Notes: generated from the letters alone by a model not told the origin. A stretch of DNA of 6,896 nt from Cyclobacteriaceae bacterium (GCA_013140395.1 JABFSY010000371.1:1-6896); one strand, 5' to 3'; positions 1 to 6,559 are shown, numbered from the stretch's first letter. Made by a program: numbers and translations.

Positions 1-1185
1 GGTTATTACAGGTTGGTTTCGGAGGCGTTCTTTAATAATGTGTATCCAAGTTTTAACTACAAAAAAGGCTCAAATAATTTTGACTTTGTTCTTACCAGGC
101 GTCCTCAGAATAATTTTCAGGTAGATTTTGGTGGGGTGATTGCTACCCGCAGTATTAGCAGCCTTTTCTTAGGTATTAACTACTACCATTTTAACCGTGC
201 CCTTACCCATTTCACCGCAAATTTTTTTGCGGGGAATTTTTATAAGTCTGTCCTTTTGAAAGGACGAATGGACTTTCCATTCCTCGGTCAGTTTTATGTA
301 GAGCCAGAGATGATCATCAATAGCTGGAGCTTTCTGCAGGGGGATGATATTATCCAACGACAGTTTACCCCGACTGTACTAGATCGGGTAGATAGAAGAT
401 ACGGGGTCAATGTGGGGTTCCCTGTTGGTGATCAATTTAAGTTGGTAATTAACGGAGGCTACGTGCTTAATCAAGATCAATTTATTGATAAAGACGTACT
501 CGTTTCGACTGACACATTAGATGCGTTAGAGGTAAAGGGAAATCGTCTAGGTATTTGTTTTTCCTCTAACTCATTGAACCGAAAACAATATGCTTCGCAA
601 GGGCGATCCTATTCTTTTAGTGCAAACTGGTTTAATTTGGATGAAAGGCTTGACCCAGGAACTACCTCGGTGATGACAACAACATCTTCAACTTCCCGGT
701 CATGGGTTCAGGGGAAAATTATACTTGAACAATATTTTAAAGCTGGAAAGTACAGCTCAGGATATCTACTTGAGGGGGTTTTGTCCAATCAGCCCACCTT
801 CTCTAACTACTTCGGCACAATTATTAACGCCCCTGCTTTTAACCCTATGCAGGATAGCAGGACTCTGTTGCTGGAAAATTTTAGGGCTTTCAATTACGTA
901 GCTGGTGGTTGGCGCAATGTTTATTCTGTTCGCAAAAGTTTAGACGTACGGTTGGAGGCATATGCGTTTAAACCGCTTGTTGGAATTTCTAACAATTTCA
1001 ACCAACAAGCCCAGCTCGATACGGATATTACTAAGATTTATTTTGCTGCAACAGCTGGTGTGGTTGCACACACTTCGGTGGGGCCAATAAGCCTAAGTGT
1101 CAACTATTATGACGACAAAAGATATCAATTAGGGGTGCTTATGCATATCGGCTTTTTGCTGTTCAATAAGTCTTCTCTGAACTAG
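1..1185 (+). CDS. Patatin-like phospholipase family protein, C-terminal outer-membrane beta-barrel part (5' end outside window)
   Basis: The reading frame is open from base 1 (visible start GYYRLVSEAF) to the TAG at 1183-1185, giving 394 residues. The TTG at 13 is not needed as a start, so the gene almost certainly begins upstream. The visible part alternates aromatic and polar residues in amphipathic strands, as in an outer-membrane beta-barrel. It carries stretches I recognise from the C-terminal barrel of Bacteroidota patatin-family proteins: NFQVDFGGVIATRS, LNRKQYASQG, INAPAFNPMQDSRTLLLENF, NYVAGGWRN, and a final strand ending GFLLFNKSSLN. In this family an N-terminal patatin lipase domain (GXSXG Ser with a DG[A/G] Asp) is exported and joined to an Omp85-like barrel, comparable to type Vd PlpD. 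The catalytic part is not in the window, so phospholipase activity is inferred from family only. A plain BamA/Omp85 surface antigen is the main alternative. No strong terminator follows. Confidence 0.72.
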   Translation, partial: GYYRLVSEAFFNNVYPSFNYKKGSNNFDFVLTRRPQNNFQVDFGGVIATRSISSLFLGINYYHFNRALTHFTANFFAGNFYKSVLLKGRMDFPFLGQFYVEPEMIINSWSFLQGDDIIQRQFTPTVLDRVDRRYGVNVGFPVGDQFKLVINGGYVLNQDQFIDKDVLVSTDTLDALEVKGNRLGICFSSNSLNRKQYASQGRSYSFSANWFNLDERLDPGTTSVMTTTSSTSRSWVQGKIILEQYFKAGKYSSGYLLEGVLSNQPTFSNYFGTIINAPAFNPMQDSRTLLLENFRAFNYVAGGWRNVYSVRKSLDVRLEAYAFKPLVGISNNFNQQAQLDTDITKIYFAATAGVVAHTSVGPISLSVNYYDDKRYQLGVLMHIGFLLFNKSSLN

Positions 1186-1241
1186 CATTTTTTCAATCGT
1201 TTGCAAGTCACAAACCAAGATTTTCTTTTTTGCATGACTTT

Positions 1242-1272
1242 TTCGGCATTTTTCAATTTTTAACTAAGTTTA
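1242..1272 (+). promoter_or_regulatory. Possible promoter for the large OmpA-family gene
   Basis: TAAGTTTA at 1265-1272 matches the Bacteroidota -7 element TAnnTTTG except for the last base. TTCG at 1242-1245, 19 bases upstream, is one mismatch from the -33 element TTTG. Transcription would start near 1278, about 35 bases before the ATG at 1313. Both boxes are imperfect and the region is T-rich, so this could be chance. It is the best candidate in the gap 1186-1312, which holds no gene. Confidence 0.22.
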
Positions 1273-1312
1273 AACCTTGGAAAGATTGACTTATACCGCC
1301 TACACACCTTTT

Positions 1313-3400
1313 ATGAAGAAATTTCTCGCATTGATTCTTTCCGTAACGTCAATTACCGTGGCAGAAAGCCAGGTGGTGCAGTGGGCCTCAAAAGTCATTG
1401 ATTTTTCTACTGAATTGACCCCCGTGCAATACTCTGCACAGCAGATTCTAGGTAAGCCAAATGTTCTGCCCTCTGCAGGTCAAAACCCAAATGCATGGAC
1501 ACCTGATAGGCCAAAACGAAAAGAATCCATTAAAGTGGGGTTCGAAAACCCAATGCAGATTCAACAGGTTGCAATAGCGGAGTCGAACAACCCAAGTGGT
1601 CTTTACAGAGTCATAGCATACGAAGAAAACGGGCAAGAGCACATTATTCAGACGTTAGTTCCCCAGACAATTCCCGTTAAGGGCAGAATGAAAAATATCT
1701 TCATTGAAAAGACGCCCTATAAAGTGGCTTCCATCAAGTTAGAATTTGACGGTGCAGCTTTGACAGATTATTTTTCTATTGATGCCATCGCGATTACCGA
1801 TTCCAATCTTCCAATTGCCGCCATTATTAATATACCCGAGTTGTTAGCAAAGGGATTGATCTCAGAACGTTTGGACAATAATGTGAATAGTGAATACAAC
1901 GACTTGAATGGAATCCTGTCGCCTGATGGCAAGACGCTCTATTTTAGCAGGAGAAATCATCCTGGAAACATTGGAGGCATAAACGACAAAGAAGATATCT
2001 GGTACTCTACTTTAGATGCCAATGGTAAATGGTCACTGGCTGAAAATATGGGGCCCAAATTCAACAATGAATATCCCAATTTTATCAATGCTATTTCCTC
2101 TGTGACGCCCGATGGAAAGTCAGCTATCATGGTTTTAGGCAATCAGTATTTGAAGGACGGGAAAAAGATGTTAGCGGGAATGTCCATTAGTAACAACGTC
2201 AATGGAGAGTGGACTGCACCGCGAGCAGTAAAGATTGAAAATGATTATAACTTCAATGAGAAATCGCATTATTTTCTGGCCAATACACGCATGGCGCTGT
2301 TGATGTCTGTAGAAAGAGAAGACTCTTATGGCGACCGTGATTTGTATGTCAGTTTCCCAAAAAATGATTCGGTTTGGTCTGAACCAGTTAATTTGGGTAG
2401 AACGATAAATACCGCTACTGAAGACGCGTCACCCTTTTTGGCTGCTGATAACAAGACACTCTATTTTTCCTCAAAAGGATTTAGTGGTTATGGAGGTTCT
2501 GACATTTACAGATCCGTCAGGCTCGATGACACGTGGACGAACTGGAGCGAACCCGAAAACTTAGGATCAGAAGTTAACTCAAAATTTGACGATTTGTTTT
2601 TCAACATCCCAGCCAGTAGCGAATTTGCTTATTTCTCAAAAGGGGTAACGGAAAACAACGTAGATATTTTCCGATTGAAGATTCCTGTTTTTATGCTGCC
2701 CGATCCAGTTGTTCTTGTAAAAGGAAAACTGATCGATGCGAAAACAGGCAAACCGATTGGGGCGAAAGTTATTTATGAGAGTTTACCAGATGGAAAGCAG
2801 GTAGGCACCGTGCAGTCAGACCCGGTGACGGGAGAATACGAGATTCAGTTGCCAGTGGGAAGCATGTATGGCGTTCGAGCAGAAGCGAAAGATCATCTCT
2901 CAACAAATCAAAATCTAGACCTTCGAAGGATTGCCTATGGTCCAATAAACCAGGATGTAAAACTGGCGCCCACCGATGCAGTGCTTGTTGATGGCAAACC
3001 TGTCGATGGTAAGCCTGTCGACATCGCGCCAATTGAAGTGACACCCATAGCAGAGAATGCCAAGATTCCTTTAAACAATATCTTCTTTGCGTTTGATACT
3101 TCTATTCTAAGCCAGGAGTCTTTCCCTGAGTTAAATAGAATTGTCGGACTGATGAGTGAGCGACCTACCTTGCAGGTCGAGATAGCTGGTCACACAGACA
3201 ACTTGGGCCCCGATAGTTACAATCTAAAGCTATCAGAAAGAAGGGCAAAAGCTGTGACAAATTATCTGGTGAAAAAAGGTGTTTCGCAAGAACGGATCAA
3301 CACAACCTTTTTTGGTGAATCAAAACCTGTAGACACCACCAATACCAAGGCTGGTAATGCGAAAAATCGCAGAGTCGAATTCAAGATAGTGAAGATGTAA
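1313..3400 (+). CDS. OmpA-family protein with discoidin-like, WD40-like propeller and carboxypeptidase-regulatory-like domains
   Basis: This is a 695-residue exported envelope protein. I chose the ATG at 1313 over the in-frame TTG at 1277 because MKKFLALILSVTSITVAES directly forms a signal peptide, cleaved around residue 20. Domains in order: residues about 22-162, a galactose-binding/discoidin-like beta-sandwich (YSAQQILGKPN, AWTP, IKVGFENP, VAIAESNNPSG); about 185-455, PD40/WD40-like propeller blades (LSPDGKTLYFSRR at 202, VTPDGKS at 264, NKTLYFSSKGFSGYGGSDIY at 380); about 466-553, a carboxypeptidase-regulatory-like fold (VKGKLIDAKTGKPIGAKV); a linker with a doubled VDGKP (559-568); and about 585-693, an OmpA C-terminal domain. 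In the last, D629 (GHTDN) and R644 (LSERRA) are 15 residues apart, like Asp271 and Arg286 of E. coli OmpA, which bind diaminopimelate of peptidoglycan. The likely role is periplasmic or outer-membrane anchoring to the cell wall; the ligand of the N-terminal domains is unknown. A paralogue of its C-terminal half follows 46 bases downstream. Confidence 0.9.
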   Translation: MKKFLALILSVTSITVAESQVVQWASKVIDFSTELTPVQYSAQQILGKPNVLPSAGQNPNAWTPDRPKRKESIKVGFENPMQIQQVAIAESNNPSGLYRVIAYEENGQEHIIQTLVPQTIPVKGRMKNIFIEKTPYKVASIKLEFDGAALTDYFSIDAIAITDSNLPIAAIINIPELLAKGLISERLDNNVNSEYNDLNGILSPDGKTLYFSRRNHPGNIGGINDKEDIWYSTLDANGKWSLAENMGPKFNNEYPNFINAISSVTPDGKSAIMVLGNQYLKDGKKMLAGMSISNNVNGEWTAPRAVKIENDYNFNEKSHYFLANTRMALLMSVEREDSYGDRDLYVSFPKNDSVWSEPVNLGRTINTATEDASPFLAADNKTLYFSSKGFSGYGGSDIYRSVRLDDTWTNWSEPENLGSEVNSKFDDLFFNIPASSEFAYFSKGVTENNVDIFRLKIPVFMLPDPVVLVKGKLIDAKTGKPIGAKVIYESLPDGKQVGTVQSDPVTGEYEIQLPVGSMYGVRAEAKDHLSTNQNLDLRRIAYGPINQDVKLAPTDAVLVDGKPVDGKPVDIAPIEVTPIAENAKIPLNNIFFAFDTSILSQESFPELNRIVGLMSERPTLQVEIAGHTDNLGPDSYNLKLSERRAKAVTNYLVKKGVSQERINTTFFGESKPVDTTNTKAGNAKNRRVEFKIVKM
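2987..3016 (+). repeat. Two-copy in-frame 15-bp tandem repeat encoding VDGKP-VDGKP
   Basis: Units at 2987-3001 and 3002-3016 match at 12 of 15 bases. All three differences are third-codon-position and silent (GTT/GTC, GGC/GGT, AAA/AAG). The next codons, GTC GAC, begin a partial third unit (VD). The repeat lies in the linker between the carboxypeptidase-regulatory-like and OmpA domains, so copy number would mostly change linker length. Confidence 0.85.
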
Positions 3401-3418
3401 GTGTTGTTTTGGTGAACC

Positions 3419-3426
3419 TACTTTTG
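3419..3426 (+). promoter_or_regulatory. Bacteroidota-type -7 promoter element before the short OmpA-family gene
   Basis: TACTTTTG matches the -7 consensus TAnnTTTG exactly and sits 20 bases before the ATG at 3447, so a transcript would start near 3432. No TTTG lies at the expected -33 distance; the TTTG at 3408-3411 is too close. The gene could equally be co-transcribed with the upstream OmpA gene, or use both routes. Confidence 0.35.
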
Positions 3427-3428
3427 AG

Positions 3429-3440
3429 CTGTTTAAACAG
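3429..3440. promoter_or_regulatory. 12-bp perfect palindrome CTGTTTAAACAG, possible operator
   Basis: The palindrome reads the same on both strands. It begins two bases after the candidate -7 element and ends six bases before the ATG at 3447. A protein bound there would cover the predicted transcription start. A 12-bp palindrome is expected once or twice by chance in a window this size, so the call rests on its location in a 46-base gap. AGG at 3439-3441 could also act as a weak ribosome binding site. Confidence 0.3.
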
Positions 3441-3446
3441 GAAACT

Positions 3447-4160
3447 ATGAAATTCATTTTGACAACTATTGCTGTGTTCATTACGATACTCTCAGTTGCT
3501 CAATCAACAGATACACTTATTTACGCACAGGGAAAGATAATTAGCGCAGCTACAAAAGAGCCGATTACCGCCAAGATATCTTATCAAAGTGAACCTTATG
3601 CAAATGTTGTTGGATCTCTTAGCGGATCTTCATTTTTGTTTCCGCTTTTTGAAGGAGAGAAATATTCAATAATTATAGAGGCCCCTGGCTTTGCCCCCGC
3701 GAAGTACTTATTGGATCCAGCGGAAGCAAATGCAGAAAGAAAAGTTGTCAGAGATGTGGAGCTTTCGCTTCCTACAACGGTTGCTAAAAATTCGGAAACC
3801 ACTTCACATCGCGCGGGTCATATCATGCGTTTAGATAATTTGATATTTGCAGTAGGTACTGCCCGGATTTCACCTGAGTCGCATGACGAGCTAGACGAAG
3901 TAGTTGTTATGCTCAAGAATAATCCTGCTATGGTTGTTCAATTGGAAGGGCATACAGATATCAAGGGCGATCCCAAACTGAATATGAAGCTATCGCAAGA
4001 ACGAGTGGATGCTGTTAAAAACTATTTAGTTTCAAAGGTTTCCAATAGGTCCAAAATTAAAACAAAGGCTTTTGGAGGCACATCACCACTTTCGAGAGAA
4101 AACACGGAAGAAGCGCACAAAATGAACCGGAGAGTGGAACTTCGGATATTGCAAAACTAG
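3447..4160 (+). CDS. Short OmpA-family peptidoglycan-binding protein, probable paralogue of the upstream gene
   Basis: This is a 237-residue protein starting at an ATG with a signal peptide (MKFILTTIAVFITILSVAQ, cleaved near 19). Residues about 26-110 form a small beta-sandwich like the carboxypeptidase-regulatory-like domain of the upstream protein: GKIISAATKEPITAKISYQS here aligns with GKLIDAKTGKPIGAKVIYES there. Residues about 126-236 are an OmpA C-terminal domain (NLIFAVGTARISPES, LEGHTD, LSQERVDAVKNYL, NRRVEL). D171 and R186 keep the 15-residue spacing of the two diaminopimelate-binding residues of OmpA, so peptidoglycan binding should be intact. It lacks the discoidin-like and propeller parts and any transmembrane barrel, so it is best read as a periplasmic or lipid-free wall-binding protein. 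The upstream gene ends 46 bases before, so co-transcription is plausible. Its TAG stop lies inside a CTAG shared with the stop of the convergent gene. Confidence 0.88.
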   Translation: MKFILTTIAVFITILSVAQSTDTLIYAQGKIISAATKEPITAKISYQSEPYANVVGSLSGSSFLFPLFEGEKYSIIIEAPGFAPAKYLLDPAEANAERKVVRDVELSLPTTVAKNSETTSHRAGHIMRLDNLIFAVGTARISPESHDELDEVVVMLKNNPAMVVQLEGHTDIKGDPKLNMKLSQERVDAVKNYLVSKVSNRSKIKTKAFGGTSPLSRENTEEAHKMNRRVELRILQN

Positions 4161-4957
4161 CGCCCAGCCAATACCGGCAAATCGGTTACAAATGGACTTA
4201 GGTGGATAAGTAATTCTTGTTTAGACTTTTCGTTCAGATCAGCTTGAGAAATTGTTTCAACCAAGAGGTGAGTTAATTCTGAAATCCTCGCATTGTCGTA
4301 AATAAATCGAGCTTTTTCCAAATGGTATACACATTGCTCCCATTCACGCTTATTGTAAGCCACTACCGCTTGATTAAAATAGAGAAGGCCGCTCAGTTGG
4401 GTAGATTTTATTTCGCGAAAGAGTCTTGACTGAAATTGGTAGTAGTGCATATTGCCACTAGAGGCTGTAAGTAGATTCTCTTTGTAGTCTTTTAAACACT
4501 TATCAATTTCTAACGGATTCGTCTTGAATCCAAAAAGGCGATCAGTAGTTTCCAACAACACTTGTCCTTCGCGAGTTTCTACCAGCAAGAAAATATGATA
4601 ATTGGTTTCTATGATCTTGTAGTTCATTTGCAGGGACTCTAGCATTAGGCTAAAGAAGGCGGTGCCACTTAAGCAATCGTAATGGCCGCTCTCGAAGGGT
4701 TCGTTGAACTGGCTATAGGGCTTGTAATGTTTCAGAAATTTTCTGTGTGATTCATTGAAGAGAGAATGCAAGAACTTAATCTCGCTTTTAGACCTAGCTT
4801 GTTTTGTTTGCTGAAGTGAGATGAAGTCGACTACCTTTTTATTGATGAGATCAGTGTTGGCTGAAGGAGTTGTCTTTAGAAGGCTGGGCAATAAGTTATT
4901 CTGGCCAGCGCCAAGCAGCGGGATCAGAACGAAGAACAGCCAAAGCCTTTTTTTCAT
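4157..4957 (-). CDS. Exported protein with a transglutaminase-like Cys-His-Asp arrangement, function unknown
   Basis: This is a 266-residue protein read on the minus strand from the ATG at 4955-4957. MKKRLWLFFVLIPLLGAGQ is a signal peptide, cleaved near 19, so the protein acts in the periplasm or outside. Residues about 90-142 resemble a transglutaminase/protease-like core: C95 in YDCLSGTAFFSLMLE heads a helix, H121 follows in TNYHIFLLVE, and D139 in VLLETTD ends the next strand. That is the order and approximate spacing of the Cys-His-Asp triad of this superfamily. Residues about 187-221 (LSGLLYFNQAVVAYNKREW...LEKARFIY) look like a TPR-type helical hairpin. I do not recognise a named family or substrate; hydrolysis of an amide or cross-link is possible, as is a non-catalytic fold. 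The gene is convergent with the OmpA pair, overlapping it by four bases, and divergent from the aldehyde dehydrogenase gene. A long inverted repeat lies five bases upstream of the start. Confidence 0.75.
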   Translation of the reverse strand: MKKRLWLFFVLIPLLGAGQNNLLPSLLKTTPSANTDLINKKVVDFISLQQTKQARSKSEIKFLHSLFNESHRKFLKHYKPYSQFNEPFESGHYDCLSGTAFFSLMLESLQMNYKIIETNYHIFLLVETREGQVLLETTDRLFGFKTNPLEIDKCLKDYKENLLTASSGNMHYYQFQSRLFREIKSTQLSGLLYFNQAVVAYNKREWEQCVYHLEKARFIYDNARISELTHLLVETISQADLNEKSKQELLIHLSPFVTDLPVLAGR

Positions 4958-4962
4958 GTTAA

Positions 4963-5013
4963 GTCAATGTTACCAAATTGTTATGATAAAGGTAATAATT
5001 TGATAACATTGAC
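4963..5013 (-). promoter_or_regulatory. Long inverted repeat / RNA hairpin next to the start of the transglutaminase-like gene
   Basis: Arms at 4963-4979 (GTCAATGTTACCAAATT) and 4997-5013 (AATTTGATAACATTGAC) flank a 17-base spacer. On the plus strand 16 of 17 positions pair, with a C-A mismatch at 4973/5003. Read as minus-strand RNA, the same position is a U-G wobble, so all 17 positions can pair. The foot of the stem is five bases (UUAAC) from the AUG at 4957. The asymmetry and position fit a 5'-leader structure affecting translation of that gene. A two-site DNA operator for a dimeric regulator is the alternative, especially if transcription starts inside the repeat. Confidence 0.6.
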
Positions 5014-5084
5014 CAAATAAACAGCTAAAAACTTAACATTCGATGTTTTGCTAATTTTCGATATCTTGTAAAAAACCCTTAAAA

Positions 5085-6521
5085 GTGATAACAGAGGCCA
5101 TTTTCGCAACCAAAGAGCAAATCCAAAAAACTTTCAGTTCACACCAGATTAAAAGCATACAGCTTCGAAAACAGCCGATTGCCGACCGAAAAAAGCTATT
5201 GAGACGCTTCAGCGATTTTATTTTGTCCAATAGGGAACGAATTGGGAATGCGGTTCACAATGATTTTAAGAAGCCATTGATGGAAGTGGATCTTTCAGAG
5301 ATTTATCCAGTATTGAGCGAACTAAGGCATGCCATCGAGAAATTGGATCAATGGACTGCGCCCCAAAAGATTGATGCTCCACTTACCTATTTGGGGACGC
5401 GTTCAAAAATTGTATTCGAGCCAAAGGGTGTTTGTTTAATAATTGCTCCGTGGAATTATCCTTTTAGTTTATGTCTTGGGCCATTGGTTTCTTGCTTGGC
5501 TGCGGGGAACACGGCCATCATCAAGCCTTCAGAGCTAACGCCTCACACCGCCCGACTAATTGCCGAACTAGTTCGCGAGTTTTTTGAAGAAGATGTGGTG
5601 ACAGTGTTTGAAGGTGGGCAGGACGTGTCGACCGAATTGTTGCGCTTACCCTTCGATCATATTTTCTTTACCGGTAGCCCAGCGGTTGGCAAAGTGGTAA
5701 TGAAAGCAGCCGCTGAAAACCTGACCTCTGTAACTCTCGAGCTAGGTGGCAAATCACCCACAATCGTTGATAAAACAGCTCGCATTGACGATGCTGCAAA
5801 GCGAATTGCCTTCGGTAAATTTTTGAATAACGGCCAAACCTGTATTGCGCCAGATTATGTATTGGTACACCACGAGGTAAAGGACAAATTTGTGGAGGCC
5901 TTAAAAAGGGAGGTACTCCTTCTCTTTGGAGAAAATAGCAAAATAGATGAAGCAAGTTTTAGCTATTCGCGAATTGTAAATCAACGACACTTTAAAAGAC
6001 TTAGTGGACTCATAGAAGACAGCCTTTCAACGGGAGCAAAAATTGAAATGGGAGGATTTGTAAATGAACAAACCAACTTTATTCATCCGATGATCCTCAC
6101 CAATGTAGCAGCTTCGTCTCGTATGATGGAAGAAGAGATCTTTGGCCCCGTATTACCCATTACCAGCTACTCCACAGATGATGAAATGATAGAAATTATT
6201 AATAGCAAGCCAAAGCCTCTGGCGCTTTATGTGTTTAGTCATAATAGTGGCTCTAGAAACAAGTTGTTAGCAGCGACATCCGCAGGAACCGTTTGTATTA
6301 ACGAATGTGTGATACAGTTTACCCATGCAAATTTACCTTTTGGGGGAGTAAACAATAGTGGAATTGGGAAATCGCATGGCTATTATGGTTTCCTCGAGTT
6401 CTCTAACCAGAAACCCGTACTGCAACAAATGAGTCGTTTTTCATCTATCGAGATGCTCTATCCACCATTTCGATCAAAGTTAAAACAGTCGATCGTCAAG
6501 CTGATGTTGAAGTATTTTTAA
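5085..6521 (+). CDS. NAD(P)-dependent aldehyde dehydrogenase, ALDH3-like
   Basis: This 478-residue cytoplasmic enzyme would oxidise an aldehyde to the carboxylic acid with NAD(P)+. All core ALDH features are visible: N124 in APWNYPF (oxyanion hole), K147 in IIKPSE (cofactor ribose), FTGSPAVG at 195-202 (Rossmann loop), E219 in LELGGKSP (general base), nucleophile C253 in NNGQTC, and E351 in EEEIFGPVLPI. The short N-terminus, the GPVLPI motif, LPFGGVNNSGIG at 417-428 and the basic tail ending at 478 (YPPFRSKLKQ, then a hydrophobic helix) fit the ALDH3/fatty-aldehyde or coniferyl-aldehyde type rather than ALDH1/2. The start is the GTG at 5085: an in-frame TAA at 5052-5054 closes the frame upstream, no ATG lies between, and the first internal ATG (M66) would remove conserved sequence. 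The substrate cannot be read from the sequence; medium- or long-chain aldehydes are a reasonable guess. It stands alone, divergent from the gene on its left. Confidence 0.92.
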   Translation: MITEAIFATKEQIQKTFSSHQIKSIQLRKQPIADRKKLLRRFSDFILSNRERIGNAVHNDFKKPLMEVDLSEIYPVLSELRHAIEKLDQWTAPQKIDAPLTYLGTRSKIVFEPKGVCLIIAPWNYPFSLCLGPLVSCLAAGNTAIIKPSELTPHTARLIAELVREFFEEDVVTVFEGGQDVSTELLRLPFDHIFFTGSPAVGKVVMKAAAENLTSVTLELGGKSPTIVDKTARIDDAAKRIAFGKFLNNGQTCIAPDYVLVHHEVKDKFVEALKREVLLLFGENSKIDEASFSYSRIVNQRHFKRLSGLIEDSLSTGAKIEMGGFVNEQTNFIHPMILTNVAASSRMMEEEIFGPVLPITSYSTDDEMIEIINSKPKPLALYVFSHNSGSRNKLLAATSAGTVCINECVIQFTHANLPFGGVNNSGIGKSHGYYGFLEFSNQKPVLQQMSRFSSIEMLYPPFRSKLKQSIVKLMLKYF

Positions 6522-6559
6522 CAACGCCTTGGCGAAGGACACACTACAATAACAGGATG

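Noticed and set aside
1199..1240. Possible terminator after the barrel gene: GTTTG/CAAAC at 1199-1215, or AAGTCA/TGACTT at 1205-1240 followed by T residues
   Set aside because: Stems are only five to six AT-rich pairs, with loops of 7 and 24 bases, in a region that is T-rich throughout; not distinguishable from chance.
1277..1312. Twelve-codon N-terminal extension of the large OmpA-family protein from a TTG
   Set aside because: The ATG at 1313 starts directly with a normal signal peptide, and the extension would put a non-hydrophobic stretch in front of it.
2769..3044. 91-codon open frame on the minus strand inside the large OmpA-family gene
   Set aside because: The plus strand here encodes recognisable carboxypeptidase-regulatory-like and linker sequence; the minus-strand product has no signal or motif and looks like a shadow frame.
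4821..5003. 60-codon plus-strand open frame across the start of the transglutaminase-like gene and the hairpin
   Set aside because: It is mainly antisense to the signal peptide region of a better supported gene, and its end falls within the inverted repeat.
5014..5021. Minus-strand -7 element TTTATTTG for the transglutaminase-like gene
   Set aside because: It matches five of six fixed positions, but no TTTG-like -33 box lies about 20 bases upstream; if real, transcription would start inside the hairpin.
5039..5069. Promoter for the aldehyde dehydrogenase gene (TTCG at 5039, TATCTTGT at 5062)
   Set aside because: The spacing of 19 fits, but both boxes are imperfect (the -7 box has only TAnnTT), so it is not listed as a feature; a promoter must exist in this gap but I cannot place it.
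5668..5955. 95-codon open frame on the minus strand inside the aldehyde dehydrogenase gene
   Set aside because: It lies opposite the catalytic Glu and Cys region of a well-supported enzyme, and its translation is low-complexity with many Arg, Leu and Gln residues and no domain.
6525..6534. CGCC-TT-GGCG hairpin just after the aldehyde dehydrogenase stop
   Set aside because: A two-base loop is too tight for a stable four-pair stem and no T-run follows, so it is not a credible terminator.
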